In this document: positions 18,712 through 27,225 of the stretch, one piece after another | How the letters are laid out: each line of letters begins with the position of its first letter | Position numbering within the stretch: the stretch's first letter is position 1 | NCBI GenBank assembly: GCA_025359445.1 | Contig: JANYGB010000034.1 | Span: 62,001-126,000 of the forward strand | DNA length: 64,000 nt | Source: Sphingomonadaceae bacterium | GTDB taxonomy: Bacteria; Pseudomonadota; Alphaproteobacteria; Sphingomonadales; Sphingomonadaceae | Direction of reading: 5' to 3' | Notes under the pieces: model-generated | What the model was told of the DNA's origin: nothing | The model's input: only the letters and a program-made list of their open reading frames with translations | The model's database searches: none | Made by a program: the position numbers and the translations under genes

Positions 18712-18803
18712 CGTCATCCCCGGCTCGACCGGGGATCGCTGACGGGCTCGACCCAAGGCTGCGCCGAAACGCCAGCGGTCCCCGGTCGAGCCGGGGACGA
18801 CGA
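18712..18803. repeat. Paired CGTCATCCCCGG palindromes, about 90 bp
   Basis: The left hairpin (CCCCGGCTCGACCGGGG, from 18718) and right hairpin (CCCCGGTCGAGCCGGGG, to 18797) are reverse complements of each other. They are joined by a spacer ending CGCCAGCGG. The same layout, including CGCCAGCGGTCCCCGGTC, recurs at 37218-37300. It lies between convergent genes. Confidence 0.85.
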
Positions 18804-18806
18804 CTA

Positions 18807-19475
18807 TTACTTAGCTGGCGGCGTCTCGAACTGCTCGATCACCAAGTCCTCGGCCTCGGCGGCGGCGATCCAGCTTTGCAGCCATTCGTGGCTCCACACC
18901 GCTTCCATGTATGCCAGGGCAAAGCCGGGCACCGCGATCCCGTAAGAGATGAACCGGCTGACGACGGGGGCAAAAAAAATGTCCGCCGCGCTGAAGGTGC
19001 CGAACAGGTACGGCCCGCCGCGCCCGAACCGCGCGCGCGCTTCTGCCCACAACGTCAGGATGCGAACCACGTCAGCCTTGGCGGTATCGTCGATCGCAGC
19101 GCCTTCGACCTTGCGGCGCACGTTCATCGGGCATTGGCTGCGCAGCGCGAGGAACGAGGAATGCATCTCGGCGACCATCGAGCGGGCCATCGCGCGGGCA
19201 TCGTCTTCCTTGGGCCAGAACCGGTCACGCCCGACCTTGTCAGCCAGGTATTCGACAATCGCCAGGCTATCCCACACCACCGCATCGCCGTCCCACAGCA
19301 CCGGGACTTTGCCCGATGAGGGAGCGATTTCCTCGTTGCGCTTTTTGGCAGTCGTCCAGTCATCGCCGTACAGCGGGACCTGGATTTCCTCAAAGGCCAG
19401 CCCCGATTGCTTGGCCGCCAGCCAGCCGCGCAGCGACCAGCTCGAATAGTTTTTGTTGCCGATGATCAGCTTCAT
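18807..19475 (-). CDS. Glutathione S-transferase family protein
   Basis: This 222-aa protein has an N-terminal thioredoxin-like domain starting MKLIIGNKNYSSWSLRGWL. SSWS supplies the likely catalytic Ser, and GKVPVLWDGDAVVWDSLAI contains the cis-Pro. An all-helical C-terminal domain follows. The cytosolic role may be glutathione conjugation or reduction; substrate unknown. ATG 19475 is preferred over the in-frame GTG at 19484. Confidence 0.92.
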   Translation of the reverse strand: MKLIIGNKNYSSWSLRGWLAAKQSGLAFEEIQVPLYGDDWTTAKKRNEEIAPSSGKVPVLWDGDAVVWDSLAIVEYLADKVGRDRFWPKEDDARAMARSMVAEMHSSFLALRSQCPMNVRRKVEGAAIDDTAKADVVRILTLWAEARARFGRGGPYLFGTFSAADIFFAPVVSRFISYGIAVPGFALAYMEAVWSHEWLQSWIAAAEAEDLVIEQFETPPAK

Positions 19476-19492
19476 GCCGTTCACCGCTACCC

Positions 19493-19520
19493 GTTCAGCT
19501 TGGCCCTGTCGAGGCTGAAC
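19493..19520. repeat. Short inverted repeat GTTCAGC...GCTGAAC
   Basis: A 7-base stem flanks a 14-base loop in the 213-base gap between the divergent GST and VOC genes. Nothing else was recognised in that gap apart from the expected promoters. Confidence 0.5.
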
Positions 19521-19688
19521 AAGGTCACACTAAGGTCACGCCAAAACCATGCTCCGGGAGCGCCGATTACCCCTGCGGTGCGACCACACGCAGCCCTGGC
19601 CAGCGCCCACGCCGCCGGGCTCGCGCAAGAGCGACCCTGAGCCCGAATCGGGGCTGTAGGAAAGTCAAATTTCGGCTAAGCAGCGGCC

Positions 19689-20108
19689 ATGACCCTGCGC
19701 CCCTTTCACCTCGCCTTCCCGGTCCGCAGCCTTGACGAAGCCCGTGCCTTTTGGGGCGGGACCATGGGCTGCCCGGAAGGGCGCAGTTCGGACACCTGGA
19801 TCGATTTCGATTTTTACGGCCACCAGCTTGTGGCGCATTGTACCGGCGAGCGCGCCGCAGACGCTGGCAGCAACCCTGTCGATGGCCACGGCGTGCCGGT
19901 GCCGCATTTCGGGATCGTGCTTACGCTGCCGGACTGGCAGGCGCTCGCCGACCGGCTGACTGCGGCGGGCACCAAGTTCGAGATCAAACCTTACATCCGC
20001 TTCAAGGGCGAACCCGGCGAACAGGCGACCATGTTCTTCCGCGATCCTTCGGGCAATGCGATCGAGATGAAGGCCTTTGCCGATCTGGGACAATTGTTCG
20101 CCAAATAG
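19689..20108 (+). CDS. VOC/glyoxalase superfamily protein
   Basis: This 139-aa protein has two beta-alpha-beta-beta-beta modules. Metal-type ligands are His8 (PFHLAFPV), a central PHFGIVL His, and a C-terminal Glu in GNAIEMKAF. Family members bind a divalent metal and act as dioxygenases, isomerases or resistance proteins. The substrate cannot be assigned. Fifteen bases separate it from the next gene, so they may be co-transcribed. Confidence 0.88.
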   Translation: MTLRPFHLAFPVRSLDEARAFWGGTMGCPEGRSSDTWIDFDFYGHQLVAHCTGERAADAGSNPVDGHGVPVPHFGIVLTLPDWQALADRLTAAGTKFEIKPYIRFKGEPGEQATMFFRDPSGNAIEMKAFADLGQLFAK

Positions 20109-20122
20109 CAGAGGGAACGATC

Positions 20123-20686
20123 ATGCGCGCGACGATGATGATTGGCTTGGCCGGTGCTTTGTTGGCTGCTCCCGCGCTGGCGGGCGCGCCGTCATACGAG
20201 CCCGCAGTGCTGCTCACCGCCACTCAGGGCCAGTGGCAGGGCGAGCTCCAATACCGCGACTATCAGTCGAACAAGTGGGAAGGTATCCCGGTCAAAATAA
20301 CGATCACTGTGCCGGGTGACGGGCTGACGTTGGTGCGCACTGCGGCCTTTGACGATGGCCCCAAAGTCGGCACGGTCTTCATCACAACGCTGCTGATCGT
20401 CGATCCGGCAGCGCAGACAATCAGTTATGCCAGCGCTCGGGCCCGTCGGACTTTCGAGAGCGGATCGGCCAGGATCATCCAGCCTGCGCCCGCCAAGGAC
20501 GCGCAACATTGGGTCTTGGTCGAAACCGAGCTGCGCGTGGACGGTGACAGCATGGCGCAAGTGCGCGAGACCACTACGCGCGACGAGGGCAGCATGATCG
20601 CCCTCAAGGAAGTCAATCCGGTCGATGACGGCAAGGACGAATGGCTGCCACGCAACCGCACCGTGCTGACGCTGGTCAAGCCCTAA
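20123..20686 (+). CDS. Secreted hypothetical protein
   Basis: This 187-aa protein starts MRATMMIGLAG with a clear signal peptide cleaved near APALAGA (about residue 21). The mature part looks like a beta-rich domain, with repeated strands such as KITITVPGDGLTLVRT. I recognise no named family. The start was chosen at ATG 20123 because the signal peptide begins there and AGGGAACG precedes it. It is convergent with the aldo/keto reductase (4-base overlap). Confidence 0.75.
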   Translation: MRATMMIGLAGALLAAPALAGAPSYEPAVLLTATQGQWQGELQYRDYQSNKWEGIPVKITITVPGDGLTLVRTAAFDDGPKVGTVFITTLLIVDPAAQTISYASARARRTFESGSARIIQPAPAKDAQHWVLVETELRVDGDSMAQVRETTTRDEGSMIALKEVNPVDDGKDEWLPRNRTVLTLVKP

Positions 20687-21546
20687 GCGGCAATTTCATC
20701 GAGCCTGGACAAGGCCTCTGCGTTCAACACCAGCTCCCTCGCCGCCAAATTCTCGCGCAAGTGGCCGAGCGACGAGGTGCCCGGAATCAGCAGCACGTTG
20801 GGCGCACGCTGGAGCAGCCAGGCGAGTGCGACTTGCATCGGGGTTGCGTCCAAATCCGCAGCGACCTGATCCAGCGCCGAGCTTTGCAGCGGGCTGAACC
20901 CGCCGAGCGGAAAGAACGGAACGTAAACGATGCCGTCCGCGCCAAGCTGGTCGATCAGCGCATCATCGGCGCGATGCGCCAGGTTATAGGCGTTCTGCAC
21001 ACAGACAATCTCGGCCATCGAGCGCGCCTGCGCGAGCTGCGCGGGGGTGACGTTGCTGATGCCCAGATGCTTGATCAGGCCCTGCTGCTGCAGTTCGGCA
21101 AGCGTGGTCAGCTCCGCCTCGAGCGAGCCTTCGGCCGGCCCGTGCGGCGAAAACATCATGCGCAGGTTGACCACGTCGAGTACGTCGAGCTTCAGCCGGC
21201 GCAAGTTGTCGTGCACCGCAGCGGTCATTTCGTCGGCGCCGAAGGCGGGCAGCCAGCCGCCCTTGTCATCGCGCCGCGCGCCGATCTTGGTCACCAGCAC
21301 CAGATCGCCCGGATAGGGATGCAGCGCTTCGGCGATCAGCTCGTTGACCACATAGGGCCCGTAATAATCGCTGGCGTCGATATGGTTGACCCCGCTGGCC
21401 ACCGCCTCGCGCAGCACCGCCAGCGCCATGTCCCGGTCACGCGGCGGGCCGAATACCCCCGGCCCGGCCAGCTGCATCGCGCCGTAGCCCATGCGGTTCA
21501 CGGTGAACGAGCCAAGCTTTGCAGTTCCTGCGGCAGTGATGCTCAT
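20683..21546 (-). CDS. Aldo/keto reductase
   Basis: This 287-aa TIM-barrel enzyme has catalytic Asp and Tyr in HIDASDYYGPY, Lys in VTKIG, and an Asn-Leu-Arg segment (VVNLRMM) where many family members have His. NADPH-binding residues lie near LIPGTSSLGHLREN. It reduces an unknown carbonyl substrate. The start has a good AAGGAA site. The His-to-Asn change occurs in several AKR subfamilies and need not abolish activity. Confidence 0.9.
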   Translation of the reverse strand: MSITAAGTAKLGSFTVNRMGYGAMQLAGPGVFGPPRDRDMALAVLREAVASGVNHIDASDYYGPYVVNELIAEALHPYPGDLVLVTKIGARRDDKGGWLPAFGADEMTAAVHDNLRRLKLDVLDVVNLRMMFSPHGPAEGSLEAELTTLAELQQQGLIKHLGISNVTPAQLAQARSMAEIVCVQNAYNLAHRADDALIDQLGADGIVYVPFFPLGGFSPLQSSALDQVAADLDATPMQVALAWLLQRAPNVLLIPGTSSLGHLRENLAARELVLNAEALSRLDEIAA

Positions 21547-21597
21547 GGGAATTCCTTTGGCGAGGTCGCGTGAGAAACAATATGGCTATCAGACGTC

Positions 21598-21672
21598 GTC
21601 ATTGCGAGCGTAGCGAAGCAGTCCAGAGTCGCGCAGTGCCGCCCTGGATTGCTTCGCTACGCTCGCAATGAC
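21598..21672. repeat. CGTCATTGCGAGCG long palindrome
   Basis: The arms GTCATTGCGAGCGTAGCGAA (from 21598) and its reverse complement (to 21672) flank a short centre. This is a member of the widespread bacterial CGTCATTGCGAGCG-type repeat. It sits between engB and the aldo/keto reductase gene. Confidence 0.9.
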
Positions 21673-21697
21673 GAAACGTAGTTGCACGAATTCCGTT

Positions 21698-22357
21698 TCA
21701 AATCGAGGCATCGCCCAGCACCGCAGCGCGCAGTTCGGGGATGCCCATGCCTTTTTCCGCCGAAGTGACGTGGATCACCGGGTAGGCCGCCGGATGCTTG
21801 CGCGCTTCGGTCTGGGTGGCGAGCAGCGCCGCGGCCAGCTCGCTCGCCTTGATCTTATCGGCTTTGGTGATCACCAGCCGGTAGCCGACCGCAGCCTCAT
21901 CAAGCATGGCCATCATCTCGCGGTCGACATCCTTGGGGCCGTGGCGCGCGTCGATCAGGACCAGCGTGCGTTTCAGGACCGCGCGCCCACGGAGGAATTC
22001 GCGCACCACTTTCTGCCATTCCTTGACCACCGATTTGGGTGCCTTGGCATAGCCGTAGCCGGGCATATCGACCAACCGCAGCACCGCAGGATCGCCCACC
22101 TCGAAGAAGTTCAATTCTTGCGTGCGGCCCGGAGTAACCGAGGCGCGGGCGATCGACTTGCGCCCGGTCAGCGCGTTGAGCAGCGAGCTTTTGCCGACGT
22201 TCGAGCGTCCGGCGAAGGCGATTTCGGGCACCGTCGCCTCGGGCAGATACTGCAGCGAAGGCGCGCTTTTGAGGAACTCGACCCGGCCTGCAAACAGCTT
22301 GCGCGCAGGCTCGGTCAGATCCGGACCATCGTGGGTTTCGGGCAGAAACTCAGGCAC
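21698..22357 (-). CDS. engB: Ribosome biogenesis GTPase EngB (YihA/YsxC)
   Basis: This 219-aa TRAFAC GTPase has the G1 loop GRSNVGKSS (50-58), G3 as DMPGYGYAKAPK, and G4 as TKADK. It assists large-subunit assembly and is usually essential. It overlaps yidC by 8 bases, as in many alphaproteobacteria. Confidence 0.96.
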   Translation of the reverse strand: MPEFLPETHDGPDLTEPARKLFAGRVEFLKSAPSLQYLPEATVPEIAFAGRSNVGKSSLLNALTGRKSIARASVTPGRTQELNFFEVGDPAVLRLVDMPGYGYAKAPKSVVKEWQKVVREFLRGRAVLKRTLVLIDARHGPKDVDREMMAMLDEAAVGYRLVITKADKIKASELAAALLATQTEARKHPAAYPVIHVTSAEKGMGIPELRAAVLGDASI

Positions 22358-24119
22358 TGCTATCCTTGGCGGCTTGCGCCTTTAACTGGGGGTGGCGCGA
22401 ATAGAGGAAGGCCTGCTGGCCAATCGTCAGGAAGTTCGAAGTGATCCAGTAAATCAGCAGACCCGCCGCGAACGGTGCCATCACGAACATCATGATCCAC
22501 GGCATGAACGCGAAAATCTGCTGCTGCGCGGGATCCATTTGCGCCGGGTTAAGCTTGAACTGGAAGTACATCGAAATGCCCAGCAGGATCGCCAGCACCC
22601 CGATTGCAAGAAACGCGGGCGGGTTAAATGGCAGGTAGCCGAACAAATTGAGAATGTGCGCCGGATCGGGCGCGGAGAGATCCCTGATCCACAGCGCGAA
22701 CGGCTGGTGCCGCATCTCGACCGCCAGGGTCAGCACCTTGTACAGCGCAAAGAATACCGGGATCTGCAGGAAGATCGGCAGGCACCCCGCAAGCGGATTG
22801 ACGCCTTCCGACTTGTACAGCGCCATCACTTCTTGCTGTTGCTTGGGCTTGTCGTCCTTGTAGCGTTCCTGAATTGCCTTCATCTTGGGCTGGATCGCCT
22901 TCATCGCGGCCATCGACTTGAACTGCTTCTGAGCAACCGGGAACATCAATCCGCGCACGATCAGCGTAAGAAGGATGATCGCCACGCCGAAATTGCCAAC
23001 CAGCCCGAACAGGAATTTGAGCAGGCCGAAAATGGGTTTTTCGAACCAGCGGAACCAGCCCCAGTCAATCGCGAGGCCAAACCTGGGGATACCAGCCGCT
23101 TCATACCGATCTAGCAGCGAACTTTCCTTGGCTCCCGCGAACAGCTTGGTGGTCAGCGCTTGGGCTTGGCCCGGCGCGACGGTGACCAGCGGATAGATCA
23201 GATCGGCGCGGTACACTCCGCTACCAGCGACGCGGAAATCGCTGGTCGCGCCGCTCTTGTCGGGGACCAGCGCGCTCATCCAGTAGATGTCGGTAAAGCC
23301 GATCCACCCGGTCTTGTCCGGATTGCTGACCTGCGTCGCCTCGGCCACGTCCTTGTAGTTGGGACCGAACGAGACCTTGTCATCGAAGGTGCCGAACGGA
23401 CCCGAGTGGAGATTCCAGGCATTGGCGCTGGCGGTCTTGTCGGTGCGCGCGATGAAGGCAAAGGGCTTGGCCACAAATGGCGCAGCGCCGCTGTTGCTGA
23501 CGCCTTGGGTAACCGTGACCAGGTAATCCGCGTCGATCGCATAAGTCAGCGTGAAGGTCTGGCCCGCAGCATTGACCCAGGTCAGTGCGACCGGGCTTTG
23601 CGGGGTCAGCTTGGCTCCAGCGGGTACGGTCCACTGGGTTCCGTCGCCGGGCAATGCCGGGTCGGGCTGACCGGTCGCGCTGACCCAACCAAATTTTGCG
23701 TATTGTTGAGCGGGCGTATCGGCGGGCGAAAAGATCCGCTGCGGTCCGGCGTCCTTTTCAACCGAGGCGGTGTGACGATTGGTCGAAAGGTCATCGACCA
23801 CGCCGCCGACCAGATTGATCGAACCCGACAGGCCCGGCGCGGCAATCGGCACGCGGGTTGCGGGGTTAAGCGCAGTGGTCAGGTCCTTGGCTTCAAGCGC
23901 CTGGTCGGCCGCATCGGTCAGCCCGCCTTCACGGGTCGGCTTGCCAGTGGCAGAAGCTTGCGGCCCGGCTCCGGGCGCGGCGGCAGGAGCGCTGGCAGCG
24001 GGCACCGGCGGCTTGTTCATGCCGGGGTAGTAGTGCTTCATCACCGTATCCCACCCAAACAGGATGACAACGGTCAGGACCCCGGCAAGGACCATGTTGC
24101 GTATGTTCTGCGTGTCCAC
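22350..24119 (-). CDS. yidC: Membrane protein insertase YidC
   Basis: This 589-aa protein has an N-terminal transmembrane segment (residues 9-25), a large periplasmic beta-sandwich domain and a C-terminal conserved core. The core includes the FPVAQKQFKSMAAMKAIQPK region with the coiled-coil loop and five predicted membrane helices. It inserts inner-membrane proteins with or without SecYEG. A Pro/Ala-rich linker follows the first helix (about 35-65). It sits between yidD and engB. Confidence 0.97.
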   Translation of the reverse strand: MDTQNIRNMVLAGVLTVVILFGWDTVMKHYYPGMNKPPVPAASAPAAAPGAGPQASATGKPTREGGLTDAADQALEAKDLTTALNPATRVPIAAPGLSGSINLVGGVVDDLSTNRHTASVEKDAGPQRIFSPADTPAQQYAKFGWVSATGQPDPALPGDGTQWTVPAGAKLTPQSPVALTWVNAAGQTFTLTYAIDADYLVTVTQGVSNSGAAPFVAKPFAFIARTDKTASANAWNLHSGPFGTFDDKVSFGPNYKDVAEATQVSNPDKTGWIGFTDIYWMSALVPDKSGATSDFRVAGSGVYRADLIYPLVTVAPGQAQALTTKLFAGAKESSLLDRYEAAGIPRFGLAIDWGWFRWFEKPIFGLLKFLFGLVGNFGVAIILLTLIVRGLMFPVAQKQFKSMAAMKAIQPKMKAIQERYKDDKPKQQQEVMALYKSEGVNPLAGCLPIFLQIPVFFALYKVLTLAVEMRHQPFALWIRDLSAPDPAHILNLFGYLPFNPPAFLAIGVLAILLGISMYFQFKLNPAQMDPAQQQIFAFMPWIMMFVMAPFAAGLLIYWITSNFLTIGQQAFLYSRHPQLKAQAAKDSSA

Positions 24120-24169
24120 TCAGGGCCCCTGCGTCAATTTATGTTCAAATGGGAAGGCAGCGGCGCTTA

Positions 24170-24379
24170 TCAAGGCACCGGGTCATGGCCATGGCCGCCC
24201 CACGGCTGGCAGCGCAGTATACGTTTCGCCGCCAGCCAGCCACCCTTAATCGCGCCGTATTTGCCCAGCGCATCGATCGCATATTGCGAGCACGAAGGCG
24301 AATAGCGGCACGTCGGCGGCAGGATCCGCGATGGCCCCAGCTGCCACCCGCGCGCGATCAGGATGAGGAGGTGTTTCAT
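24170..24379 (-). CDS. yidD: YidD, putative membrane protein insertion factor
   Basis: This 69-aa protein has the YidD signature CRYxPSCSxYAxxAL (Cys24, Cys30) and CQPWGGHGHDPVP at the C-terminus. It lies 50 bases upstream of yidC and is thought to help YidC-dependent insertion. Unusually, it is separated from rnpA by a palindromic repeat; the two genes normally abut or overlap. Confidence 0.95.
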   Translation of the reverse strand: MKHLLILIARGWQLGPSRILPPTCRYSPSCSQYAIDALGKYGAIKGGWLAAKRILRCQPWGGHGHDPVP

Positions 24380-24388
24380 TTAGATTGG

Positions 24389-24546
24389 TTCGCGCAGAGG
24401 CGCAGAGGCGCAGAGGAGCAGAGGAGGTCCACTCCTGACCAGAGGCCGCAAAAAAATTGCAGCGGGCTGACTTGGCGGCCACTCGTTCTGAGCCAGCGGC
24501 TTTGCCGCAATCGCAACCGTTCTGCGTCTCTGCGCCTCTGCGCGAA
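24389..24546. repeat. Dispersed GCGCAGAG palindromic repeat, copy 2
   Basis: It begins TTCGCGCAGAGGCGCAGAGG and ends CTGCGTCTCTGCGCCTCTGCGCGAA, read as two arms of about 20 bases. The core contains GAGCCAGCGGC. It lies in the 175-base gap between the rnpA stop and yidD start. Confidence 0.85.
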
Positions 24547-24554
24547 ACTTCTTT

Positions 24555-24905
24555 TCATTTCCGCCGCCGCGGCGGATCGCCCTTGCCTTGCGCCGCGCGG
24601 GTCAGGGCGGCGGCGAGTTCTTCGCGGAGTTTGTCGAAATCGCGCTCGACCCCGCCGTCGCGGCCGATCAGCACATGATCGTGGGTGGGCAGGCCTTGCT
24701 GGGGCAGCATTTCGCGCAGCAACGCGCGGAACCGGCGCTTCATCCGGTTGCGGACAACCGCGTTACCAATTTTTTTGGTAACGGTGATGCCAAAGCGCAC
24801 TTGTTCGCGACTGTTGGGGTTCACCAGCAACACAAAACCGGGACGCGCCACGCGCAGGCCCCGGTTTGCGGCTAGGAAATCAGCCCGCCGGGTAAGGACG
24901 GACAT
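24555..24905 (-). CDS. rnpA: Ribonuclease P protein component
   Basis: This 116-aa basic protein carries the RnpA signature: FGITVTKKIGNAVVRNRMKRR (about 38-58; two adjacent parts), which binds the RNase P RNA. It matures tRNA 5' ends. It is 14 bases downstream of rpmH, the standard coupling. Confidence 0.97.
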   Translation of the reverse strand: MSVLTRRADFLAANRGLRVARPGFVLLVNPNSREQVRFGITVTKKIGNAVVRNRMKRRFRALLREMLPQQGLPTHDHVLIGRDGGVERDFDKLREELAAALTRAAQGKGDPPRRRK

Positions 24906-24919
24906 TTGGGATGTGGCGC

Positions 24920-25054
24920 TCAGGCGCTCAGCTTGGTGCGGCCGCGAGCGCGGCGAGCGCGCAGGACCTTGCGGCCACCAACCGTTGACGAACGCAGGCG
25001 AAAGCCATGGCGGCGAGCGCGAACAAGGTTGCTAGGCTGGAAAGTGCGCTTCAT
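24920..25054 (-). CDS. rpmH: 50S ribosomal protein bL34
   Basis: Reading the minus strand from ATG 25054 to TGA 24920 gives 44 residues, starting [19 protein letters not shown] and ending RGRTKLSA, the bL34 family sequence. It is very basic. It heads the rpmH-rnpA-yidD-yidC-engB cluster. The gene is short and easily missed. Confidence 0.97.
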   Translation of the reverse strand: MKRTFQPSNLVRARRHGFRLRSSTVGGRKVLRARRARGRTKLSA

Positions 25055-25159
25055 TTCAAAACCTCAGGAATTCTATGGACTGCAGGCCATCCCTGCGGAG
25101 GCCCGATTACAGAGGCGGGCCGTTACTGGAGGGCGCTGGCCGAGTCAAGCGCCGCGCGC

Positions 25160-25837
25160 TTAGTTCAAGGTCACCCAATGGCCCATTTCCGCCGCGCCGA
25201 ACCATTTGGCCTGAGCATTGGGCACCGAATTGGTCATGGCGTAGAACGCGCGTGCTTGCGGCTCGGGCAGGCCCATCTCTTCGTAATAGGTGATGTACGC
25301 GCGATTCTCGGGGGCATCGGGGGCATAGTCTTTCGACTCGCGCCCGTCTTCGTCGGCCCAGCTGTGCACCGCAAATTCGCTGCCCGGATCGGCGATGCGG
25401 GTCTTGCCCGCAAGGAACAGCTCGACCCCGCCCGAGCGGACCGAGCCGCCTGCCGGCACATGCGTGCTGATCCCGCGCGCGCGGATCATCCGGCCCAGTC
25501 GCAGATTGGCGCGGTCGTCATAAGTGCCGGGGCATTCGATCATCTCGATCAGCGCGATCCCGGGATAGGCGCGCAGCATCGCCTGGAACTGCGCCGGGCT
25601 GGCTTCATCGGTCACATCGACCAGCGCCGCCCGGCCCGGATCGAGTACGCGAAACGGACCGAATCTGGCCACGCCGCGCGGCACGTCAGCCGGTGCAGCA
25701 GCAACCAGCCGCTCCGAGCCGCTGTCGACCACCTCATAGGTAACCTCGGTCGTCTCGGTCACCGTCACGACCTGTGCAGCGGCAGGCGCGCCGGTCAGGG
25801 CGATCAGGGCAAGAGCAAAGGCGGCAATGCGGCGCAT
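25160..25837 (-). CDS. Periplasmic ClpP/crotonase-fold protein (COG3904-like)
   Basis: This 225-aa protein has a signal peptide (cleavage near GAPAAAQ, residue 21). The domain resembles the SDH/ClpP fold, with the pattern GTYDDRANLRLGRMIRARG followed by STHVPAGGSVRSGGVELFLAG. It contains a GGS-type turn where a catalytic Ser would be. The family is annotated only as predicted periplasmic protein. The activity is unproven. It is divergent from comM by about 156 bases. Confidence 0.8.
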   Translation of the reverse strand: MRRIAAFALALIALTGAPAAAQVVTVTETTEVTYEVVDSGSERLVAAAPADVPRGVARFGPFRVLDPGRAALVDVTDEASPAQFQAMLRAYPGIALIEMIECPGTYDDRANLRLGRMIRARGISTHVPAGGSVRSGGVELFLAGKTRIADPGSEFAVHSWADEDGRESKDYAPDAPENRAYITYYEEMGLPEPQARAFYAMTNSVPNAQAKWFGAAEMGHWVTLN

Positions 25838-25993
25838 GCTGCATCTTTCGCACCCGCCGCCTTACCGGCTTGCCAATGGCAAAGGTTAAAATCGTCTTTC
25901 CTACAAGTGGAGCCGTTCCGGTGCTATTGCCTCGACACCGCCGCGTGACTGCGCCACACCCAAGTATTGCGCGCTAACACTTGGGGGCATTAC

Positions 25994-26718
25994 TTGGTCG
26001 CGCTGGTTCAGACGGTGGCTTATTTGGGGCTTGAGGCGCGCGGGGTCGAAGTGCAGTGCCAGATCGCGCCCGGCCTGCCCAAGTTCAACGTGGTCGGCCT
26101 ACCCGATAAAGCGGTCAAGGAAAGCCAGGAGCGGGTCCACGCCGCGCTTTCGGCAATGGGACTGTCGCTCCCGCCCAAACGGATCACGATCAACTTGTCG
26201 CCGGCCGATCTGCCCAAGGAAGGTTCGCACTACGATCTGCCGATCGCCTTGGCGCTGCTCGCCGCAATGGGCGTGACTGACGCAGAGCAATTGCACGATT
26301 TTGTCGCGGTGGGCGAACTGGCCCTTGATGGCCGGATCATAGCCAGCCCCGGGGTGTTGCTCGCTGCGCTGCATGCCAGCGGGCAAGACAAAGGGCTGAT
26401 CTGCCCCGCTGCGCAAGGGAGCGAGGCGCGCTGGGCGAGCGGTATCCCGATCCTCGCCGCGCCCAATCTGATCAGCCTGCTCAATCATCTCAAAGGCACC
26501 CAGCAGCTGCCCGAGCCCGTTCCGGGCGTGGCCGAAGAGCCGGGCTTCGGGCCCGACCTGAAACAGGTGAAGGGCCAGGAAAGCGCCAAGCGTGCGCTGG
26601 AAATTGCGGCGGCGGGGGGCCACAACCTGCTGATGATCGGGCCGCCGGGCGCGGGCAAATCGCTGCTCGCGAGCTGCCTGCCCGGCATCCTGCCGCGGCT
26701 GACTTCGGCAGAGGCGCT
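25994..26718 (+). pseudogene. comM: comM (YifB, Mg-chelatase-like AAA+ helicase), 5' part, interrupted
   Basis: The frame matches ComM/YifB from its N-terminus (VALVQTVAYLGLEARGVEV), through the ChlI-like domain (GLPDKAVKESQERV) to Walker A GPPGAGKS and LASCLPGILPRL. It then runs into the transposon and stops within 13 bases (codon ends at 26731). TTG 25994, after GGGGG, is the likely start; TTG 25967 is a longer option. Joining GAGGCGCT here to GAGGCGCT at 33712 restores a continuous frame (LTSAEALE-TSMVSSVAG). ComM is a branch-migration helicase that promotes natural transformation. The Walker B part is lost on this side. Confidence 0.93.
26711..26718 (+). repeat. 8-bp target-site duplication, left copy (GAGGCGCT)
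   Basis: This is an exact copy of 33712-33719. It lies within the comM coding sequence for SAEAL. Eight base pairs is the usual duplication size for the IS1595 family. Confidence 0.93.
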
Positions 26719-26786
26719 CGGCATTATGTAGCAAGCGCACCAAGTGCAGTCTATATGTAATCGCCTAGAATGCGTATTGTCCCCAT

Positions 26787-27218
26787 ATGACGGACTACGC
26801 ACTGGACGCGCTCAAACGGAAGCGCGCAGAGATGACGGGCGAGATCGCGCTATGCCACGCGCGGCTGCAAAAGCTGTCAGAGGATTTGGAGCATCTGGAC
26901 GCGACCCTGCGCCTGTTCGCACCGGACTTCGTGGCAGAGAGCGTCAAGCCAAAGGTATTCGTCCCGCCAAAGTCATGGAGCAAGCGCGGGGAAATGAGCC
27001 GCGTGGTGCTTTCGATCCTGCGCGTTGCCAAGGGTCCGCTTACGGCACGCGAGATAGCGTCAATGGTGGTCGCTCAGCGCGGTCTGGACGGCGATGCGGG
27101 GATATTGAACGTCATGGCCCGGCGCGTTGCCAGCGCCTTGCGTGACAGGCGTGCGCAGGGGCTTGTGCGGTCGATTGAGGAAACTGGGCTTTGGTTACAG
27201 TGGGAAGTGGTGCGCTAG
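26787..27218 (+). CDS. Coiled-coil plus winged-helix hypothetical protein (transposon cargo)
   Basis: This 143-aa protein has an N-terminal charged helical segment with heptad-like spacing (residues 1-42, LQKLSEDLEHLDATL). The C-terminal domain (72-143) looks like a winged helix (MSRVVLSILRVAKGPLTAREIAS). Such proteins are often found near mobile elements. It may bind DNA or regulate the adjacent genes, but this is inference. It is convergent with the ImmA/IrrE-like gene, 7 bases apart. Confidence 0.7.
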   Translation: MTDYALDALKRKRAEMTGEIALCHARLQKLSEDLEHLDATLRLFAPDFVAESVKPKVFVPPKSWSKRGEMSRVVLSILRVAKGPLTAREIASMVVAQRGLDGDAGILNVMARRVASALRDRRAQGLVRSIEETGLWLQWEVVR

Positions 27219-27225
27219 GCCCTTA

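Noticed and set aside
24389..24546. CRISPR-like tandem units GCGCAGAGGCGCAGAGG
   Set aside because: The units are short, contiguous and form arms of one palindrome. There are no spacers and no cas genes.
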